This document shows, piece after piece, positions 35,587 through 46,940 of a stretch of 64,000 nt of DNA. The translations under genes were made by a program, and so were the position numbers. Each line of letters starts with the position of its first letter. Position 1 is the stretch's first letter. The notes beneath the pieces were generated by a model that was given only the letters and a program-made list of their open reading frames with translations, ran no database searches and had not been told where the DNA came from. Source of the stretch: Ceriagrion tenellum (lineage: Eukaryota; Arthropoda; Insecta; Odonata; Coenagrionidae); assembly GCA_963169105.1 (NCBI GenBank), contig OY720640.1:63179527-63243526 (forward strand), written 5' to 3'.

Positions 35587-36744
35587 ACAGGATTAAATGT
35601 TGGAAGGGCGTCATCCTCAAGATCCAATGAGTCACCAGCTGCTTTCAAAGTGGATTTCAGTCTTTTTTACGATGTGAGCACCAAATTTATCACTAGTTTG
35701 AGTTCTATCAAGGGCTGATGTCAACTCCTTGGTAAGAGTTGAGAGTTTCTTCCGCCCTTTTTTATTTGGCGGTGGCATATACTCTAAACGTAAAGAAAAA
35801 ACTTAAACTAATTATTGTACCCTTCCTCAAAATGTGAATAATAAATTACTTTTTTACTCACCAGGATCATTGATGGTAGCCTGTTCTTGCTGAGGATCTT
35901 CATTATGGTTAAGGCCAGGGCAATTAACCGAGGACGTTTTCTGAAACGCTGTGCTGATATCATGATTGGAGCGCTGTTTGCGCTTCCTCTGTCTCTCCTT
36001 CCTCTTCATTTTCCTCTCTTTTTTCTTCATCCACTTTCTATCAACGCTAACCATAGTTGCTTTCCTATCTTTTTTCATTGATTCATAAAACTGTCTGTCC
36101 TCTTCTAACTCAATTTTCCCTCTCTTCAAACCGATATCAAACAATGTGTCCAAGGATGCTATGAACCTCTCTCTTCGCAAGTTTGTTGGTCTCGACATTG
36201 AACGCTTTAGTTCAACCCATTCATTATATACTGCAACCAATTTACCAGTAGCATCGATAGCGTTGGGATACCTCCCCTTGCCCACATGCCCAATAGAAGC
36301 TCAACAGCTTCTCTACATGCGTCTCGGATGGTTGGCGACGGTCTTTTTAGTCGCGCGAACAGAAAAAACTGCATAACATTCCTTAATGTTGGAAGTCTGT
36401 TGTCACCAGAAATCCTGTCCGTCGCACCACCAATAAGCCACGTCGCAGGGGATGTTCTGGTAGTTTTCTTAGGTGACATAGTCAACTGACTTCACTTCGA
36501 ATATTACTTTCTAACTTGAACCACAAAGTATCCGAAAGACACGCCGAAAAAACGCGATACGACTCGCGCCACGACTGCGGGAGTGCGGGCGTAAATTGGG
36601 GCGTGCACAGCACCTCAGCTCAGCGCATACTGACCGACCACGCTTGCAGCCGTGGACTTTACCCTCGGACCCCAAGGAAGGCTCGACAAGACTGAACATG
36701 CCTGTTTACGCCAAACTTAGGTTCTCCCGATCTGTCTCTGCTGT

Positions 36745-36840
36745 GCAGATGCTGCGTGGTAGCCGAGTCAGCATAGTCAGTAATGCTCACGCTTCGTGTA
36801 CGTGAGTCTAGGGTTCGAATACCGTCACCTGACAGTCGTT
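36745..36840 (+). mobile_element. Possible tRNA-like (SINE head) fragment
   Basis: GGTAGCCGAGTCAGCATAGT resembles the start of a leucine/serine-type tRNA with an A box, and AGGGTTCGAATACC some 45 bp later resembles a B box with one imperfect position. It lies inside the 3.7-kb transposon, between its right TIR and the transposase start. Acceptor pairing is not evident, so it is not a working tRNA. Confidence 0.35.
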
Positions 36841-37019
36841 TTCTTTGCTACCGATATAATCATGACGCAAAGGATCATATTTAAAATTGTTTTCATCTCT
36901 TCTGACTCGACAGAAACTCCACAAGACCAATAAAACGTACTCTTTCCGGATTTATTCATGATACGCGTTAAAAAAATTAAAATATTTGAGAAATTTGTCA
37001 TTTTTTGGTTTACGTCTGA

Positions 37020-37281
37020 CGTAACTTGACCTCTCCGAGAACTTTTGTTCTTTAAAATGTTTTTGTCAGACGAATACTTAGCCGCGTATGGGCCTTCAGG
37101 TGGGCCGCCGCCGCTCGCTTTCTAGGTCTGGCGGGTTGCTTACTTCGGGAGCCTTGCGGGACCCCTTCCGGTGGTCGAATTGGGTCGCGCGAGGTGTCAA
37201 AAAGCTTGTATTAGAAAGTAGCACGCGATGAGAAAACCTCCCCTTAACTTTTTCGAAGTTCGGTTTTTTTGAGCCCCTCTA
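37020..37281 (-). repeat. Right terminal inverted repeat of the 3.7-kb transposon
   Basis: Inverse of 33591-33850. It ends CCCCTCTA at 37281, followed by the target copy ACGCCTCGT. Confidence 0.9.
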
Positions 37282-37332
37282 ACGCCTCGTGGTGCCTGCT
37301 TCAAATGGCGAATAAAATTGACAATCCCGCCG

Positions 37333-37676
37333 CTTAGAGATGCTCACCAGCGGTAATGTTATGATTCATGACAATGCGCGCTCTCACACTGCGCATGTGA
37401 CACAACAGCTCTTACAGAACTTTGGTTGGGAACGATTGACCACCCTCAAAACAGCCCGGTGCTTGCTATTGGTGACTTCCTGTTTTTTGGCACCTGAAAT
37501 TCAGAATTGATGGCAAGGGATTCAACAATGATGACGAGATCAAAGAACATCTTGTTACTAAGTTGACATCACAAGCGGCACCTTTTTATGTAGAGGGAAT
37601 TCAAAACCTTGTGCCGCGCTGTGAAAAGTGTTTACAAAATATTTGGGGTTATGTAGAAAGACGGTTTAAGGCGTGA
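37333..37676 (+). pseudogene. Mariner transposase, C-terminal fragment
   Basis: The first frame reads VMIHDNARSHTAHVTQQLL, which holds the IHDNARPH-type block with the second catalytic Asp of mariner transposases, then FGWERL. The HPAYSPDLAPSDY block that carries the third Asp is garbled (a frameshift near 37450; GDFLFFG survives). A second frame gives GFNNDDEIKEHLVTKLTSQA, then FYVEGIQNLVPRCEKCL, the usual mariner C-terminus (F---GI--L--RW-KC), and stops TGA at 37674-37676. The N-terminal two thirds are absent, so it is dead. Confidence 0.85.
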
Positions 37677-37769
37677 AGATGTTTTCAAAATAAATTTTAT
37701 TTTTCTAATATACTCGTTTATTTCTTTGGCCTTCCAAATGGAACTTTTTTCCCGGATATGCCTCGTAAA

Positions 37770-39930
37770 AATGAAGGATGGCTTTCTGTTTCTTGTCTCC
37801 GATACTCATCGAATTAGATGGCCAACGTTATACGATCATGGAGCATGCAACTGAAAACTCTGCTTCAGTTTTCAAGCTTAATAGGCCTCCTTAGTCTTTG
37901 TATAGTGTAGACTATATTGCGGAATCTCTCATTTACAAAAATATTTTTTGAATAATGGGAGCGCTTCTAATTATAATCCGTTACAGTCAGACTACTAGCC
38001 TAGGGGCAGCTTTGGGTTAAAGATGAAAAAGAGACAACTAGGCGTTAAAAGTACATTTAAAAAATAATACATATTAACATTTTTGCATTTAAAAAGAAAA
38101 AAAACTTTAAGAAATTATACTATCCTGGTTAATTTATTTTATTCGTCGATTTTTCGAGTGTTGTAAAATTTTGGTTATTTGCAGTTTTCGTTTTATCATA
38201 TAGTTGTGCCTTTTCCTTCTTAAGCTGATATCCATTTTTTTTGTGTTTCTCTCCCAAACCGCTTAATTTGTAAGCGATATATGAAAATACACATATTCAT
38301 AATCCACTCGGGTTTTGTTTAAACCTGACTGGTTTCTTTACCTACTTTTTCTGCTTTGGTAATACCGCTTTGTTCAAATGGATCCCAAACTGCTGACTGC
38401 CGCGGGCTCTTTGCCAAATTCACTTTAGTTCCTTTTTTAGTGGAAGGCCATGCATAACTTAGTTCGATTGCCTCTAACAACTATTGAATGTCTTTCTGTT
38501 GGGCGTCTTTTTGTTATTTCTCTCCCATTGTCAGATTACCAGACATTCGGCACATTCTGATTCGCTATTATGGCTATTATAAATGCTTCCCTAGGTTTTG
38601 ATTTGACGCATAAGAATTTATTACTTTTCGCACTTCTTATAATTTAACTGCTGAATTGTGTTTATGTGTTTCTGAGAGTTATTATGCATCAATTTTACGG
38701 TTTCCCGGGAAATTGAACAGGACATAGAATTAGATTATGTTTTCTCAACGTGACACTACCATGACTTGGAAGTATACTTATGAATAATGCAACATTTATC
38801 ATTAATCGTTGTATATAGTTGTTTTTCTTTTAATGGATCAGTGGTTTCCAATATCAAAAGCTTTTATTTGCTTTTATAGGATGAGTTCGGCGAAAATTGA
38901 CCTATAAAAGGGGTATTTGCGTTTATAAATACTTCGCTTAGTGAAATTCCATTATTTTTTATTAAATATGGCCAAGGTTTCACTTTACAAAGCTATTTTC
39001 AAGGTGAAATCAGGTCATTTCGAGCCCATTATATGCAAAAAATATAGCTGCACTAAAAAAAATAATGTTACGAAACATTTTCTCAGAACTCTTAAGGTAT
39101 TTGAACAATATCCAGGCAGATTGTCCTCTTGTTCCGCGTGCTTTGATTATTTTTATTTATTTTGATTGTCATAATGCCTAGAAGCTACCGAGATCGTGAA
39201 GTACGACTCCAGGTGTCTCATTCTCTTTCCATGCTCTAGCAATGGCTATAAGTTTTTACTATTACTTTTTAACACATATATTCCATATACGATTCGAAGG
39301 ATCTTCCCTGAAACAATGAGTCGTCCATTGTTAGAGTCCTAAAATGCTCGGCCGTGCTATTCTTCGTGAGCACATGCCATTCAGGGCGAGTGGGAGACGG
39401 TCAAGCCCATTCAAAAGCACTCTAAACATGGTCCTCGGTGGAGATATGTGTCCCGAAACGCAGTGGCCCATTTACGAGTGGTCCTCGGGGACGTCCGATT
39501 GTCTCGGCTTCGGAGCACTGAATGGGTTTAAAAGAGTGTTTCTTCTGCCTGGGATAGAAAGAGTGGGAGAAGATTCTGGAAAAGGAGAACAAGGGCTTCA
39601 TCGTTGACCGAAGAATTGCTGGAAAGTGGTGGGGTGGTGTACAGTATTCCTTTCTTAATGCATTTTGAGCGAGATATTTCTCCGCATAAACTTTATTGAA
39701 TTTGGCCTCATTATGGCGTAGAAGACATCGTCCTTAGAATAATATCTAAATATCTGTCACTTGCTGGACATAATAATTTTTCTGTGGGATTTGAAACGGT
39801 TATCTCCGCTGGAAACACATAATTGTTTAAAATGAGAAAGTTATATGGCTCAGATAGCGTCAGAAATTCGACGATGCTTTCCTCGTAAGCTTTCACGACT
39901 ATTTTTCCTAACTTCTGAATTTGTTCTCAA
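37770..39930. other. No recognised gene
   Basis: AT-rich. At 39656-39720 about 60 bp (TTTTGAGCGAGATATTTC, then TTGAATTTGGCCTCAT) resembles the inverse of the right end of MITE family R1, but the match fades after that. Confidence 0.45.
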
Positions 39931-39934
39931 CACA

Positions 39935-40301
39935 ATAATATCTACCAAGTAAATATGGTTGGGTGTGCGTTTAAACTGACGGTGTGATGCATATGAGTAA
40001 ATTTAAACCTTTAATAGAACTTTTAGTAATTTACTGGTGATGTTAATCGTATAATCAGTAGTCAGATTGATAATTTTACAATATTTATGTTATGCTGTTT
40101 GCAACGAATTTGTCATGCTCAACGCAATACTCTCTACAAAATATATATAGTTGGTTGACGTTCTAAGCTGACGGCGTGATACCTGAGTAAAAGCTGTTCT
40201 TTATTAGTACATTTCGTTCTTTACTGATAATATTATTGGTATAAAACAAAGTGTTCATATCGATAATTTTACAATATATTTATTTTACGCTGTTCGCAAC
40301 A
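39935..40301 (+). repeat. Diverged tandem duplication, period about 195 bp
   Basis: The first copy (39935-40105) and second copy (40130-40301) share, in order, CTCTAC or TCTACC, GGTTG, AACTGACGG / AGCTGACGGCGTGAT, GAGTAAA, TTTACTG, ATAATTTTACAATAT and GCTGTT-GCAAC. They differ by substitutions and small indels. No gene. Confidence 0.65.
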
Positions 40302-40304
40302 CAA

Positions 40305-43300
40305 GGAGTAAAATCAAGGGTCTTCAATGAGATAGAATTATTCAAACTACACCATATTGTATCTAAAGCGGGAAATGTAGGCCAACTAGGAGCGTGGAAA
40401 AAGACAGTCTAAAATCAGAGGCAGCATCTCATACATACCGCCTGCATTATTCAAACTTCTTTGACCATTTTTCATCTCTGACAGGAAAGGAGAGGCAGTG
40501 GTGTAATAAACCTTAGACTGGCTTAAAACAACCTACTTAAAACTTGTATGATTTAGGAGTTTACTCATTGGGATTTTCTATTCGCTCTTTAATAAGTAAC
40601 CTCTACATTGTGAGTAGTTTGTTATTCACAACCCCCAATAGTCTCAATGCACCCTATATCTCAACCTTCTTATGCTAAGCCTGTTTTCATTTAATGTTAG
40701 TGTTTTATACGCTATTGACAAATGAATAATCCTGCATCGTGAGTAACTTCGTGGTACTCCATAGCCAACGTATTTATTGACAAATTTTACAAATACCGGG
40801 CAGTGAAAAGGTAATTCGACCCGTGTGCCAACGACTGATTGTCATCTTCGCAGCCAACTGATGATAACAATCAGTTATCGAAACTTGGGTCGTGTAACTT
40901 ATGATTGCGTTATACTTGTAAAAGTCTTTCAATAAATCGCTTCTTTTGACAATTGTGTAGAGCTGTATTTTCTGGAAAAAAGTTGAAGTTTCATCATATT
41001 ATAAACATTCAAAGACGATATTGTGCAGTGACTATATTCCGACAATCCTCTCCAATGTACTCCAATCTCCAATCCAATATACACCTCAGTCAAATATAAT
41101 GAAACCATTACACTGGCCAATTTTGTACTATTTTGACCTTCAGGCCACTCTCTATTCACTCCCTCTAAAATTTCCTCTGATAATCCCTGCTTTCGTCCTT
41201 CGCCCAAACAACGATTTCCCGTATTCACCACTTTTTTGTTCTAACTAGAATGAAATGACTGCTTACCAACGGAGAAATGTTATTGATTATTACGCCCCGT
41301 GAATAAATGAGGCGAGAGAGTTGACATTGGCCAAGGATGGGGTTAAAAAAGTTTGGTACATGCAAATGTTTTTATTTGGGAATGTATAGAATTATAATTT
41401 GGGTCAAGTTTGCCTTTTTTGAAAGGGCGTATTCCAGATTTCTCTCTCGTTTTTAATGATTGCACTATTGTATGTCGCGCGCCGCTATTGAACGAGATGT
41501 AGGCGATTGTCTTGGTACCCCTCTAAATCCACTTCCTCGAAGCCTTCGACTCGCACGACCTAACGGAAAGCAGTTACGTACGGGCAGAAGAACCCTTACT
41601 ATCTATAGACTCGCCGTAAAGTGCGGTTGAAGCGTGACTGAAGTGCCTGCTATTTTACGCGGTGAAGTGGCTCTTAAATTCGATTGCGGGTCGTCCGTAA
41701 ATTGAGATTACAAAGGTTTTAAGAGGCGATTGGGAATGGTCGTCCAATCGACGTCGGACGACTTATTTCCTATTGCCTCGTCGACTCAGAAACTCGTCCG
41801 TCCAATCTTTTGGGTGCACACTTTTGGTCGCATTGAATAAAAGGACTGACGGCGAAGAACACCCGGGACACCGCTCTGGGCCTTTCCCATTATCCGAACG
41901 ATTGCATCAGCCTTCCGGGGTTCAGTGGGACAGGGGAAGCATGAGGGAGGTTATGTGTGGGGCCGGGGAAGGCTCTTGGGCTGAAGAACCGTTGAATGGT
42001 GTAATTTAGAGCTGGCGGCCACATTAACGGTTACGGTTGTGAGGTAGGGTGGTCAGAAGGAGAGGAGAGGTCAGGGGTCACTCGGGGCTCTCTGGAGGAC
42101 TGCAAACCCTCAGGCAGCGGTCAGGTTTGGAGAAATATGCCGTGGCTACGTTGGGATGGCCTTAAAGCACCCCCCTTCCCTTCCCATAGTTATCTCCGCA
42201 AGGCAGCCGCACTGACACCCCACGGCACCTCCGACCGGGGTGGTACGGCCGAGGGTTTATGAATTCTCCCGGAATCTCCAGTACGTGCCCCGAATAACCG
42301 TGGGACTTCCTCCGCAAACCCTGTCGATGGGAAAGCCTGAGATATGGTCTTCACCCCTAATGGCATTCAACCTCCACTCCCCTCCCTCTCCTAAACCCAT
42401 TCAACGTTCGACCATTGCAGTGGTCTATGCGTTAAGCTTATGCGAGAGATGGCATAGAATGAATCATTAGGGCTCCGTAGCTTGTTGAAGTAGCGGAAAG
42501 CGTTCGTTGAAATTTACCGTAGGAAAAATAAAGATCACTAGGATTAGAGGGTATTCAAAACACCGTAAACGCGGACTTACACAATATCCTTGGCAAGAGT
42601 GAGACTGCTAAACTGATAAAGATATTTTAACCATGCTTCGCGTTGGTTTATCAAAAGTTTAATGTTGATTAATTTCCATGTAAACAAGTTGTTACGTACC
42701 TCCCTGAATGATTGATTCATTACATGTTTTCAATTGTTTTTTAGAAAATATATACGACCATTATCTTTGCAAATATATTGATTTTCAAAACTAATCGCTG
42801 AGATATATGTACTGCTTCACTCTTCACTGACGCCTCTTCATTTTAATGTATCGCTATAGATATACGTAATTCAAGTCATTTTACCGGCCGCAGTGGTGGC
42901 AGGGTAACTTCTCCGCCGGTCAACTGGAAGAACATGCGTTTTGCCAACGTGGTCAAGATACCTATAGACGCTGGAATCTTCTTGTTTTTTGCATGGGTAA
43001 TGGCTTTAAATGGTTTTGGCCGGCCTAATTATTTCTCACTCTCTGCTTACAACTTTTACAGGAAATAGTTCTCCGGCTCCCCGTATCCACCGCAATAAGC
43101 TGGTATATTTCCCTTAATATAATTACATTTTAAGTTTTACTTCAAACTCATATTGTGCTCTTACAGCTCTGAAATTAATATGAAAGGTATTATAAATTAT
43201 AGAAAAGTGTAAAAACCACCACTGGTGTGCTTTTACCCGATTATTTTTCATTGCATTGATAGGGGAGTAAGTATGATTTCCTCAAGCAATTTGAAATGGT

Positions 43301-44224
43301 CACTCCAGCGCAATTGAACCTCTGTGATGACAATGTCTTTAAAATCCATTCACCCCTCCTAAATATTAGCCTACCACTCCTCCCTCTTCCCTGTCCCCCC
43401 TCGAAAGCAATTGCCAAATGACATCAAGAAAATTTGTGATTCTTTGGCCTTCTCTAACCCCCACCCCAGTGAACCTTAGGCCTCCCCTTGGTGTATATAA
43501 GCTTGCTTCCCCTAAAAGAAGAAACGTGGTGCATTTGCGTCGAAACCATGGTCGGTTTTTTGTTATAAAAAGTGTGGAATTAACTAAGTATTTTACTTAT
43601 CAATCATGTTTGAATAAATTTTTCTCCACCAATGGACGCCTGAGACCTTCTTAAACGTTTTTAAGCGGATATTTTGTAAGCAGTGATAGATGGGAGGATT
43701 CTGGGTAAATGGGGAAGGGTGAGAAATTTAATGGACCTTTTGGACGGAATGAAGATAAGGTAGGGCGAATGCACGGTTGGAGATAAAAACCGGGTTAGTA
43801 GTGAGGACATTATGCTTTTAATTTTTCGTATGGAAAACTTTTAAACCTATTTTTTTTTAACCGATGGTAGTCTTAATACATGTTCTCCTTTTAGGATACC
43901 TAATAATACTCATGTTGTAAAGATTAATGTTTGTCTAATTGTGTCGAGTAATAAATATTTTATTATTGTTATTTAAATTTAAGCTATCCGGTAGAATCCC
44001 GCAATGCATATAATTTATCTATAAGTAATTTAATCGTCATGAACTGTGGTTAAAAGTCATGTGTTATACGTACAAATTTGTACTCTCGTACCATTAACTG
44101 TTCCTCTGTTTATTTTTATTGATTTTTACCTATATCACCTGAGAATACAACCTGCATGTTATATTATATTCTTTTACATTGCCTTAGCTTTAGTCATGTG
44201 TTTCCGCACATATGTAAAACCTTC
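40305..44224. other. Stretch without a recognised gene; GC-richer at 41.46-42.48 kb
   Basis: Frames at 41773-42009, 42240-42470 and 43418-43654 carry no domain I know. The 41.46-42.48 kb part is clearly richer in G+C and CpG than its flanks. At 43535-43580 a solitary GTCGAAACCATGGTCGG followed by AAAAAGTGTGGAATT matches one arm of the foldback family without a partner. At 40850-40890, CTGATGATAACAATCAGTTA then TCGAAAC is another hairpin-GAAAC motif. Confidence 0.45.
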
Positions 44225-44225
44225 T

Positions 44226-44445
44226 GTCATCATCATTGGTAGTTCAATCCTAAGATTGGTTCACTGCAGCCCTCCACCCTTCCCTATCTAATGCTAGTTC
44301 TCTTACCCCCTGGTACATCTTCCTATGTGCTTTCCTCTTTATTTGGTCCATGAACTTATTCCTGGGTCTTCCTCAGGGGACTTTTCCCTCTATTTTTCCT
44401 CCAATTATGTTTTACAAAACTTTCTCTAACTTTATCTTATTCGTC
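44226..44445 (-). mobile_element. Non-LTR retrotransposon, 3' end fragment (family L3, copy 1)
   Basis: The forward text TCATCATCATTGG, then TTCAATCCTAAGATTGGTT, then TGGTCCATGAACTTATTCC and CTCAGGGGACTTTTCC recurs at 47985 and 53192. At 48 kb the same block is continuous with a minus-strand RT tail, so this is a minus-strand 3' end with a GAT-type tail at the left. Confidence 0.75.
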
Positions 44446-44525
44446 TTCGAAGGGTTAGCGATCTGTTGAACGTTTTTTTTGTTTCTCCATTGTGGTGTCA
44501 TTACGGTTGAAAGCATTTTTTTATC

Positions 44526-44665
44526 ATGGGAGAAGAAAGTGAAAAAAAACTGAAAGCTGGTGGGTTTTGGATGATGAGTTTTGCATGAAGCTGGATAAGG
44601 ATGGAGTTAGCCAAAAAAAAATTGGTGATTGGTTTGGAGTTGCGAAAATTGTTGCATTACATTCT
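44526..44665 (+). pseudogene. Possible pogo/Tigger transposase N-terminal fragment
   Basis: A short forward reading gives DEFCMKLDKDGVSQKKIGDW, then FGVAKIVAL. This resembles the CENP-B-type helix-turn-helix at the start of pogo/Tigger transposases (KL..G.SQKKIA..FGVSKSTV). It is in a different frame from the nearby ATG at 44527 and breaks soon after. The fragment is short, so the call is weak. Confidence 0.35.
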
Positions 44666-44669
44666 CGTC

Positions 44670-45555
44670 GATCGATTCTCTAGAATTTTCTCCCCTCTCC
44701 CTCTGACTCCTCACTTTCACCCTCAAGTTTTCCCCACATCCCCGCGCCCATCCTAGCTGGGCAATGGGATTCTTTCGTGCTACCATCTCTCCTTTATTCC
44801 ATCAATTTTTAGGGAAAGGAGATCTTTTTTAAATCGGCCGCGTGTAATGACTCTGTCGCCGAGGAAATGAATTTGGGCAATTTACATACTTCACGGAGCG
44901 AGAGAAAGGTCTTTTCTATTTGAGGTGCCAGCCAGCGAAAGGGTGATGCGGGAAATATCTCGCTTTTTTTATCTTGATTGGGATATAGGAATTCTGGCTG
45001 ATGAGGAATCCGTCGTAAACGATCGCCCATTACCCGTAATTGATCCAATGCTCCATTACATCTGCTCCAATCGGACGAACTGAGTGCGAGTCTCCATATC
45101 GATTTCTTTGATCATGGCCAGTGCGCCACTTGTTCTTAATGAAGACGAGTGTGGTAGATGATGTCGCTGGTATTTACGCTTTTATTGATTATTAGAGAGG
45201 AATATTTTTCTTTCATGGTGATTATTTTTTGCACCAATATTCCTTAACGAATATCCTAGCATATCTTTCATGAGGTTTTATATGGTTTCATGATTTAGGT
45301 TGATTATTTTTTTTGGTCTGTGTATATAACAATCATTATAGTTGTTACCATTTATTTACATTATACTCGGTATAAATGATATAACAGGAGGAGGGGGGGA
45401 GGAGAGGAAGGTTTGTTTCGTAGGGAGGTTGTCACGCGATCGATGAGTCATAATGTAACATAGATTACAATGGGGAGTGGTGGCCAGGATTTAATTAATC
45501 ATCAACAATTGACGCATATTTATTTGTACAGGACAAAGAAACTTCACACTGCTTC
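44670..45555. other. No recognised gene
   Basis: No supported feature apart from a purine-rich GGAGGAGGGG tract near 45388. Confidence 0.4.
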
Positions 45556-45562
45556 AGAGGGT

Positions 45563-45820
45563 CTAGTATTTCTCCCCCTTACATAGGTTGTGTAGAACCT
45601 TAGTATTAAATGCTCTCCAATGATCATTGTCAATTTGGAGTTTAGAGAAGTTGGACTGAAAGTCACGTAGATACCAGCATTTTATGCGTTCTTTTACTTG
45701 ATTTAGAAATGCTCGCCCACTCTGGCCCATGTACACCGTATTGTAAGCGAATGTATCACAGCAATATTTACACACACCGCTGTGGTCCTTACTGTTGTAT
45801 TTGTGTTTGGGATTGAAGAG
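45563..45820 (-). pseudogene. Penelope-like element, GIY-YIG endonuclease fragment
   Basis: The minus strand reads NPKHKYNSKDHSGVCKYCCD, then NTVYMGQSGRAFLNQVKERI, then a stretch to LHNLCKGEKY and a stop at 45563. This matches the C-terminal endonuclease of Penelope-like retroelements (SGVYKI-C--C---YIGQTGR-F--R--EH): a GIY-like GVC, the YIG motif as YMG, and the following GR. The EH position is ER here. No RT core is visible upstream, so it is a 5'-truncated remnant. Confidence 0.75.
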
Positions 45821-45824
45821 AAGA

Positions 45825-46935
45825 AGAAGCCAATTTTTGTACGGTTATAGAGGGATAAATTTAACTTTTATTTAGAGAAATTTCCTGCTATTTGATATGA
45901 TATGGGGGCCAATAAATGGGATTTTTCTCCGTGATTTAGCCTTCCCAACTAATTTGAGGGCATAGTCATAAAAAAATTCAAAGTGCGCTTTTTCAACTTT
46001 CTAAGGGGAATATTATCAAATACATTTTATAAAACCACTTTGGGATACATTGAATTATCGATTTACTTGGCTCTGATAATGATTTCATATTAATAGTAAA
46101 TATCACGGAAAAAGCAGTGTTTCAAATTTCTTATAAGTATAAGTGAAATGTTATTTAATGTACACTTGTACAGTATAGACCTGATGATGCAGAAATTAAA
46201 TTGCGTAACGTTGGCAAGAGGTGATTATAGTTACTATCCCAAGACCAATCCTTCGGAAGAATTGTTGTATATGTACAACAGTGGAGAAAATCTACTCACA
46301 TTAAAGTATATATAACGTCTCCGATCTCATTACTATATGGAAATAATTTGCGCATTATGATGGTAATAAGCGCGCAGAAAGCTTGTATCTCCGATCTGTA
46401 TAATGCCTTTCCGTTACGGTAAGCCATTGCCTCATAGTTCTCTCTTTCAGAGTGTACCCACGAATTAACTCTAAACACAAGATTTATGAATTGTGATTTA
46501 GATAAATTATCGTTGGCGTAGAGGGGCTGGGGTCAGTTTTAACTAATGTCATATATTCCTTTAAGGACGGGAAGAAGAAAAATAGGACCTGTGCCTAGAT
46601 GAAGATTGAATCATGTAAGGTAATATGATGCCCTTTTCTCCAACAGGATTGGGTGCAGACAATTCTTCTATTAGAACTTCAACTGTCTCTTGGGTTAGGG
46701 TTACCCTTATCCTTGGTAATAAAGTAATCTTTCACGGTGTGTGAGAAAATGAAGGTACCTGCCCAATTATATATTCATTTCTCTTATCCATCAAAGCCAA
46801 TGTTTTCAGCGTGTCGGCAGAACTATATCCCACCGAAAAATGCTTACATATTTTTGGAAAATATCTCGAAAAGTAATTCGGCAAGCTGCTGATAAATTTA
46901 ATGGTCGACGGCGTAACTTTGTGGAAGGTTACCTC
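45825..46935. other. No recognised gene
   Basis: At 46173-46205 the forward strand reads CTGATGATGCAG, then TTGCGTAACGTTGG, another member of the CTGATGATG-hairpin motif set. The 46850-46905 part resembles the middle of MITE family R1 (AAGTAATTCGGCAAGCTGCT compared with AAGTAGTTCGGTAAGAGGCT). Confidence 0.4.
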
Positions 46936-46940
46936 AAACA

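Larger units (their letters stand above)
33946..36485 (-). pseudogene. Decayed four-exon transposase of the 3.7-kb element
   Basis: I infer exons 36485-35862, 35783-35029, 34937-34849 and 34764-33946, joined by 78-91-bp introns with GT..AG borders; the joins at 34937/35029 and 34764/34849 keep phase (MEQ-F-KYRTA, CKQQLQ-VKQPRG). The N-terminus MTMSPKKTTRTSPATWLIGG and a LFDIGL..EEDRQFYESM block precede a Lys/Arg-rich tract. The catalytic-like region has FVHWDGKLLP, VFDTTAHNTG and ACRHHVAELVLEA; exon 4 has GALSKTRWMARAIYAMKAW. These blocks recur in many uncharacterised invertebrate proteins I have seen. The frame breaks near 36280, between 35665 and 35590, and near 35095 at a G run, so it is inactive. 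The D..D..C/HxxH order recalls hAT, Mutator and P-type RNase-H-fold transposases. The start at 36485 is the first ATG before the conserved block. Confidence 0.82.
33591..37281 (-). mobile_element. 3691-bp DNA transposon with about 260-bp TIRs, nested in mariner
   Basis: Left TIR 33591-33850 and right TIR 37020-37281 are near-perfect inverted copies starting TAGAGGGGCTCAAAAAAACC. Weaker similarity continues a further 30-40 bp inward. ACGCCTCGT is duplicated on both sides (33582-33590 and 37282-37290), a 9-bp target duplication. Because the terminus is TA-palindromic, 5- or 7-bp readings are also formally possible. Inside lies a minus-strand transposase gene with introns. Long TIRs and a 9-bp TSD suit a Mutator-like element, but the transposase itself does not settle the superfamily. 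Confidence 0.88.
33434..37765 (+). mobile_element. Mariner element, internally deleted and split by a second transposon
   Basis: The left end CGAGGCACATCCAGAAAGTG and right end (inverted CGAGGCATATCCGGGAAAAA) are mariner-style TIRs, each flanked by TA (33432-33433 and 37766-37767). The left portion (33434-33590) is 5' non-coding. The right portion (37291-37765) holds the transposase C-terminus. Without the inserted 3.69-kb element the mariner is only about 630 bp, so most of the transposase was already missing when the second element arrived. Confidence 0.85.
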
